A stretch of 64,000 nucleotides of DNA, from the NCBI RefSeq assembly GCF_021654285.1, contig NZ_JAKFZS010000018.1:62001-126000 (forward strand). The letters are read 5' to 3'. Positions 62,305-64,000 of the stretch are shown here, in pieces. The stretch is from Pseudoalteromonas luteoviolacea (GTDB lineage Bacteria; Pseudomonadota; Gammaproteobacteria; Enterobacterales; Alteromonadaceae). The notes under the pieces were generated by a model. The model saw nothing but the letters and a program-made list of their open reading frames with translations, had not been told where the DNA came from and did not search any database. The position numbers and the translations under genes are program-made. How positions within the stretch are numbered: position 1 is the first letter of the stretch; each line of letters starts with the position of its first letter.

Positions 62305-64000
62305 ATGATTTATAGTATTCAAGAAAAACAGTTTAAGTTGAAACACTCTGCGGCAGCTTTGCAAAAAGTACTTGGAGTGTGCTTGCTAAGTGGTTTATTA
62401 GTGGCATGCAGTGATAACGATGATGAAGTTATCACAATTGAAGAAACCGCCGCTCAAACACCCGTTGAGACGAGACCTGCCATAGGCCCATTAAGTGAAG
62501 CGTGTTTAGAGGCAGAGATTAATACGTTGACTACAGCCAAAGGCGTGGAGTTTATTAGAACACCAGATACCTGTTTTGATGGCTTACCCGGCTATGACTT
62601 TTCAGCTAACTATATAGAGCTAGAAGGGCTGAGATTACATTATGTTGACGAAGGGCCAAAAGAGGGAGAAGTTGTACTGATGCTTCATGGTCAGCCGAGC
62701 TGGTCATATCTATATCGTAAAATGATCCCTATCTTAGCGGATGCAGGCTATCGGGTGATTGCTTTAGATAATATGGGGATGGGTAAGTCGGACAAACCAT
62801 TAAATACGGTAGTTCATCGATATGAGCATCATGTGGCTTGGACTAAGGCATTTATTGATCAGTTACAGCTCACAGATATCAATTTGTTTGTCCAAGACTG
62901 GGGCAGTCTTATTGGGCTGAGAATAGCGGGTAATATGTCTGAACGGTTTGCCAGAATTGTAGTCGCTAATGGAGATATGCCAATTATACCAACAGGCAGT
63001 AACCCTTATCAGTTGCCCAGCTTTGAGATTGATGAATCAATCACTGCAGATGCCAGTACGTTTTTTGATTCTCGCTCGCGTGATCGTGTTGAAGGGTTTC
63101 AGCAGTGGATCAATTATGCAGCCAGTGTGCCTGAGTTAATGGCGGGTGATGTGGTTCAAAAGCTCTCAGCAATTGAGTTAAGCGATGCGGAAGTCACAGC
63201 ATACAACGCGCCGTATCCAAATGTGCAATACAAAGCGGCAATTCGCGCATTTCCGTCCATGCTATCAGGTATTGAGATGCAAACGTTACCTGCGTGGCAA
63301 ACATTAGGCGCTTATCATAATCCATTTATGTTTAACGCTGGTGAATACGATACGGGGCTTGGAAGCGAATCTAACCAACAAAAATGGGTTAACCATGTTC
63401 CGGGGGCTGATGGAGCTGACCATCGCCGTTTTCCTGCCGGGCATTTTATTCAGGACGATGTTGGGGAAGACTTGGCGCTGCATTTTTTAGCGTTTATGCA
63501 ATCGACCAAAGTGCAAGAGCCGCTTGTCACAGGTGGGCCACGCTACAACATGCGCTACTGTGAAATTTTATTGCCTTATCAGCAAGGCGGCAAAATCGTT
63601 GCGCAAGTATGGGGTACCCCCGGGGTTGATATATGCCGTCAAGCACAGTGGGATGCTATAGATTTTGATGAGGTTGCGCAGCAATATAATGTGCTTAGTG
63701 CAATACCAAATGGTCCGCGCTTTTTTGTGGTGGATGAAAGCCGAGGTGGTGACACAATTACACTGGATGCAGATACTGAATTTCGTCAATTTGGCGATGT
63801 TAAAATGCGCCTGCTAACCACCGCTGATATAAGCGCTGCAGGTGGTGAGCAAGCGCCATATGTTGCCGGTGAGGTAGCTAGAAGTAATACTTGGCACTTT
63901 TATCAAGGTAGACGGGTTTATGAAATTACCGATAACACTGGCCAAGTTTATGTAATGCAATCGTTTAGTCGTATCTCGGATGCGTCAATGCAAATGGATG
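62305..64000 (+). CDS. Haloalkane-dehalogenase-like alpha/beta hydrolase lipoprotein (partial)
   Basis: Starts at ATG with AAGGA upstream and stays open to the right edge of the window (565 codons), so the 3' end is missing. A signal sequence with lipobox LLVAC puts the lipidated Cys at residue 35. The alpha/beta hydrolase domain has HGQPSWSYLYR (His128, oxyanion region with Trp), nucleophile Asp198 in QDWGSLIGL, and the base His380 in PAGHFIQDD. An Asp nucleophile in QDWG and the HGxPxW motif fit haloalkane dehalogenases, which are usually cytoplasmic and about 300 residues. Here a long extra C-terminal region (from about 410, PRYNMRYCEILLPYQQGG) follows. Substrate unproven; an esterase or epoxide hydrolase relative is possible. 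Confidence 0.82.
   Translation, partial: MIYSIQEKQFKLKHSAAALQKVLGVCLLSGLLVACSDNDDEVITIEETAAQTPVETRPAIGPLSEACLEAEINTLTTAKGVEFIRTPDTCFDGLPGYDFSANYIELEGLRLHYVDEGPKEGEVVLMLHGQPSWSYLYRKMIPILADAGYRVIALDNMGMGKSDKPLNTVVHRYEHHVAWTKAFIDQLQLTDINLFVQDWGSLIGLRIAGNMSERFARIVVANGDMPIIPTGSNPYQLPSFEIDESITADASTFFDSRSRDRVEGFQQWINYAASVPELMAGDVVQKLSAIELSDAEVTAYNAPYPNVQYKAAIRAFPSMLSGIEMQTLPAWQTLGAYHNPFMFNAGEYDTGLGSESNQQKWVNHVPGADGADHRRFPAGHFIQDDVGEDLALHFLAFMQSTKVQEPLVTGGPRYNMRYCEILLPYQQGGKIVAQVWGTPGVDICRQAQWDAIDFDEVAQQYNVLSAIPNGPRFFVVDESRGGDTITLDADTEFRQFGDVKMRLLTTADISAAGGEQAPYVAGEVARSNTWHFYQGRRVYEITDNTGQVYVMQSFSRISDASMQMD

Overview
The window looks like chromosome of a marine gammaproteobacterium, most likely Pseudoalteromonas or a close relative. 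The grounds are gene content and style rather than a marker gene: two large TonB-dependent receptors, serine proteases with a GlyGly-CTERM-like tail, a LruC/GEVED exported protein, a RhlE-type helicase, a LytS/LytTR pair and moderate-to-low GC. No rRNA or tRNA gene was recognised. The last gene runs off the right edge.

Layout. 0-4 kb: TonB receptor with a PepSY membrane partner, then a convergent Tat-exported PhoX-like protein. 4-6 kb: a Fur-family (Zur-like) regulator and a dihydroorotase behind a near-perfect Zur-box palindrome. 6-15 kb: an outer-membrane barrel gene broken by a one-base frameshift, a small membrane protein, a PhyH-type oxygenase, a BASS symporter, a second TonB receptor, a CodB-like permease and a DEAD-box helicase. 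15-19 kb: a 1348-residue lipoprotein with a Pro-Glu repeat. 19-24 kb (minus strand): a ThDP decarboxylase, an MBL-fold hydrolase and a GH15 glucoamylase. 24-29.7 kb (plus strand): a tightly packed GMC oxidoreductase, ferritin-like protein, sorbitol-dehydrogenase-type small subunit and two IolE-like TIM barrels, probably a sugar or glycoside oxidation pathway. 29.7 kb: an orphan lanthipeptide-like precursor. 31-33 kb: umuDC with a LexA box. 34-36.7 kb: a DsbD/ScsB-like reductase with a peroxiredoxin-like partner. 37-42 kb: L,D-transpeptidase, class-C-beta-lactamase-like hydrolase, hybrid histidine kinase. 42-50 kb: exported proteins and two tandem paralogous secreted trypsin-like proteases.

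50.7-55.4 kb is a second zinc-starvation locus. A Zur-box-like palindrome lies between a leftward dksA2 (zinc-free DksA paralogue)/COG0523 GTPase operon and a rightward pair made of an FAD oxidoreductase and a FeoB-like membrane GTPase. Together with the zur/dihydroorotase locus this suggests a dispersed Zur regulon. The oxidoreductase/FeoB-like pair is a candidate undescribed metal-acquisition system.

57.6-60.1 kb is an AT-rich accessory island: an Xre regulator, a five-helix membrane protein and a tandem series of five tiny double-glycine-leader peptide genes (one broken by a stop), sharing a Pro-x-Leu-Pro core motif. It ends beside what looks like a truncated gene. This peptide array is the other strong candidate for a new system. 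The window closes with a LytTR response regulator, its LytS-like kinase, and a haloalkane-dehalogenase-like lipoprotein.
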